Source of the DNA: Enterobacter cloacae subsp. cloacae ATCC 13047
Lineage (GTDB): Bacteria > Pseudomonadota > Gammaproteobacteria > Enterobacterales > Enterobacteriaceae
Assembly (NCBI RefSeq): GCF_000025565.1
Contig: NC_014121.1
Span: 3,720,001-3,784,000, forward strand
Reading direction: 5' to 3'
DNA: 64,000 nucleotides
Shown here: in pieces, positions 63,325-64,000 of the stretch
Layout of the letters: every line of letters begins with the position of its first letter
Numbering within the stretch: position 1 is the stretch's first letter
Made by a program: the position numbers and the translations under genes
Notes under the pieces: generated by a model
The model's database searches: none
What the model was told of the DNA's origin: nothing
What the model saw: only the letters and a program-made list of their open reading frames with translations

Positions 63325-64000
<676 letters not shown>

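Overview
The window looks like the chromosome of an Enterobacteriaceae member close to Enterobacter (Leclercia or Lelliottia are possible). Its backbone has the E. coli gene order from ackA-pta to yfdC-argW (about 50 min on the K-12 map), with proteins that align almost end to end with the E. coli ones as I remember them. Species assignment is inference; no rRNA is present.

Backbone, 1-46400. ackA (3' end) and pta are followed by a reverse-strand operon for a split transketolase plus an ascorbate-type PTS (IIC, IIB, IIA) and a divergent LacI-family regulator, where K-12 carries yfcC. Then come yfcD-yfcE-yfcF, yfcG-folX-yfcH-GNAT, the histidine/LAO transporter genes (hisP-hisM-hisQ, hisJ, argT), ubiX-purF-cvpA, dedD-folC, accD, dedA, truA-usg-pdxB, flk, yfcJ, fabB, mnmC, yfcL-epmC-yfcA-mepA-aroC-prmB, smrB, sixA, fadJ-fadI, yfcZ, fadL, mlaA, yfdC and tRNA-Arg(CCU). 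Readable control sites include a PurR box, a sigma54 promoter before argT, FabR and FadR sites at fabB, and FadR sites at fadI and fadL.

Island, 46400 to the right edge. A P4-type integrase lies directly after argW, the site used by CPS-53/KpLE1 in E. coli K-12. No attR is seen, so the island runs past the window. It is a mosaic: (i) an IS3-family orfA fragment; (ii) a nearly E. coli-identical lacI-lacZ-lacY with all operators, lacA cut after about 47 codons by an IS1; (iii) the IS1, which has lost one end, fused to IS3- and IS66-family debris; (iv) a GC-rich stress-tolerance block related to the transmissible locus of stress tolerance (tLST/LHR): HTH gene, sHSP20, ClpG/ClpK disaggregase, then a decayed tail with a broken PAS-GGDEF gene, psiE-like gene, M48 peptidase and truncated degP-like gene; (v) a further IS3-family element; (vi) a TacT-like GNAT gene cut by another IS3-family element at the right edge.

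Functionally, the island couples lactose uptake and hydrolysis with protein-disaggregation-based heat tolerance, although its tail is strongly reduced. I did not find an unmistakably new system. The points most worth checking are the lost lacZ start codon, the inverted repeat covering the integrase start, the 20-bp duplication at the head of the heat-shock operon, the remodelled tLST tail, and the split-transketolase PTS operon.
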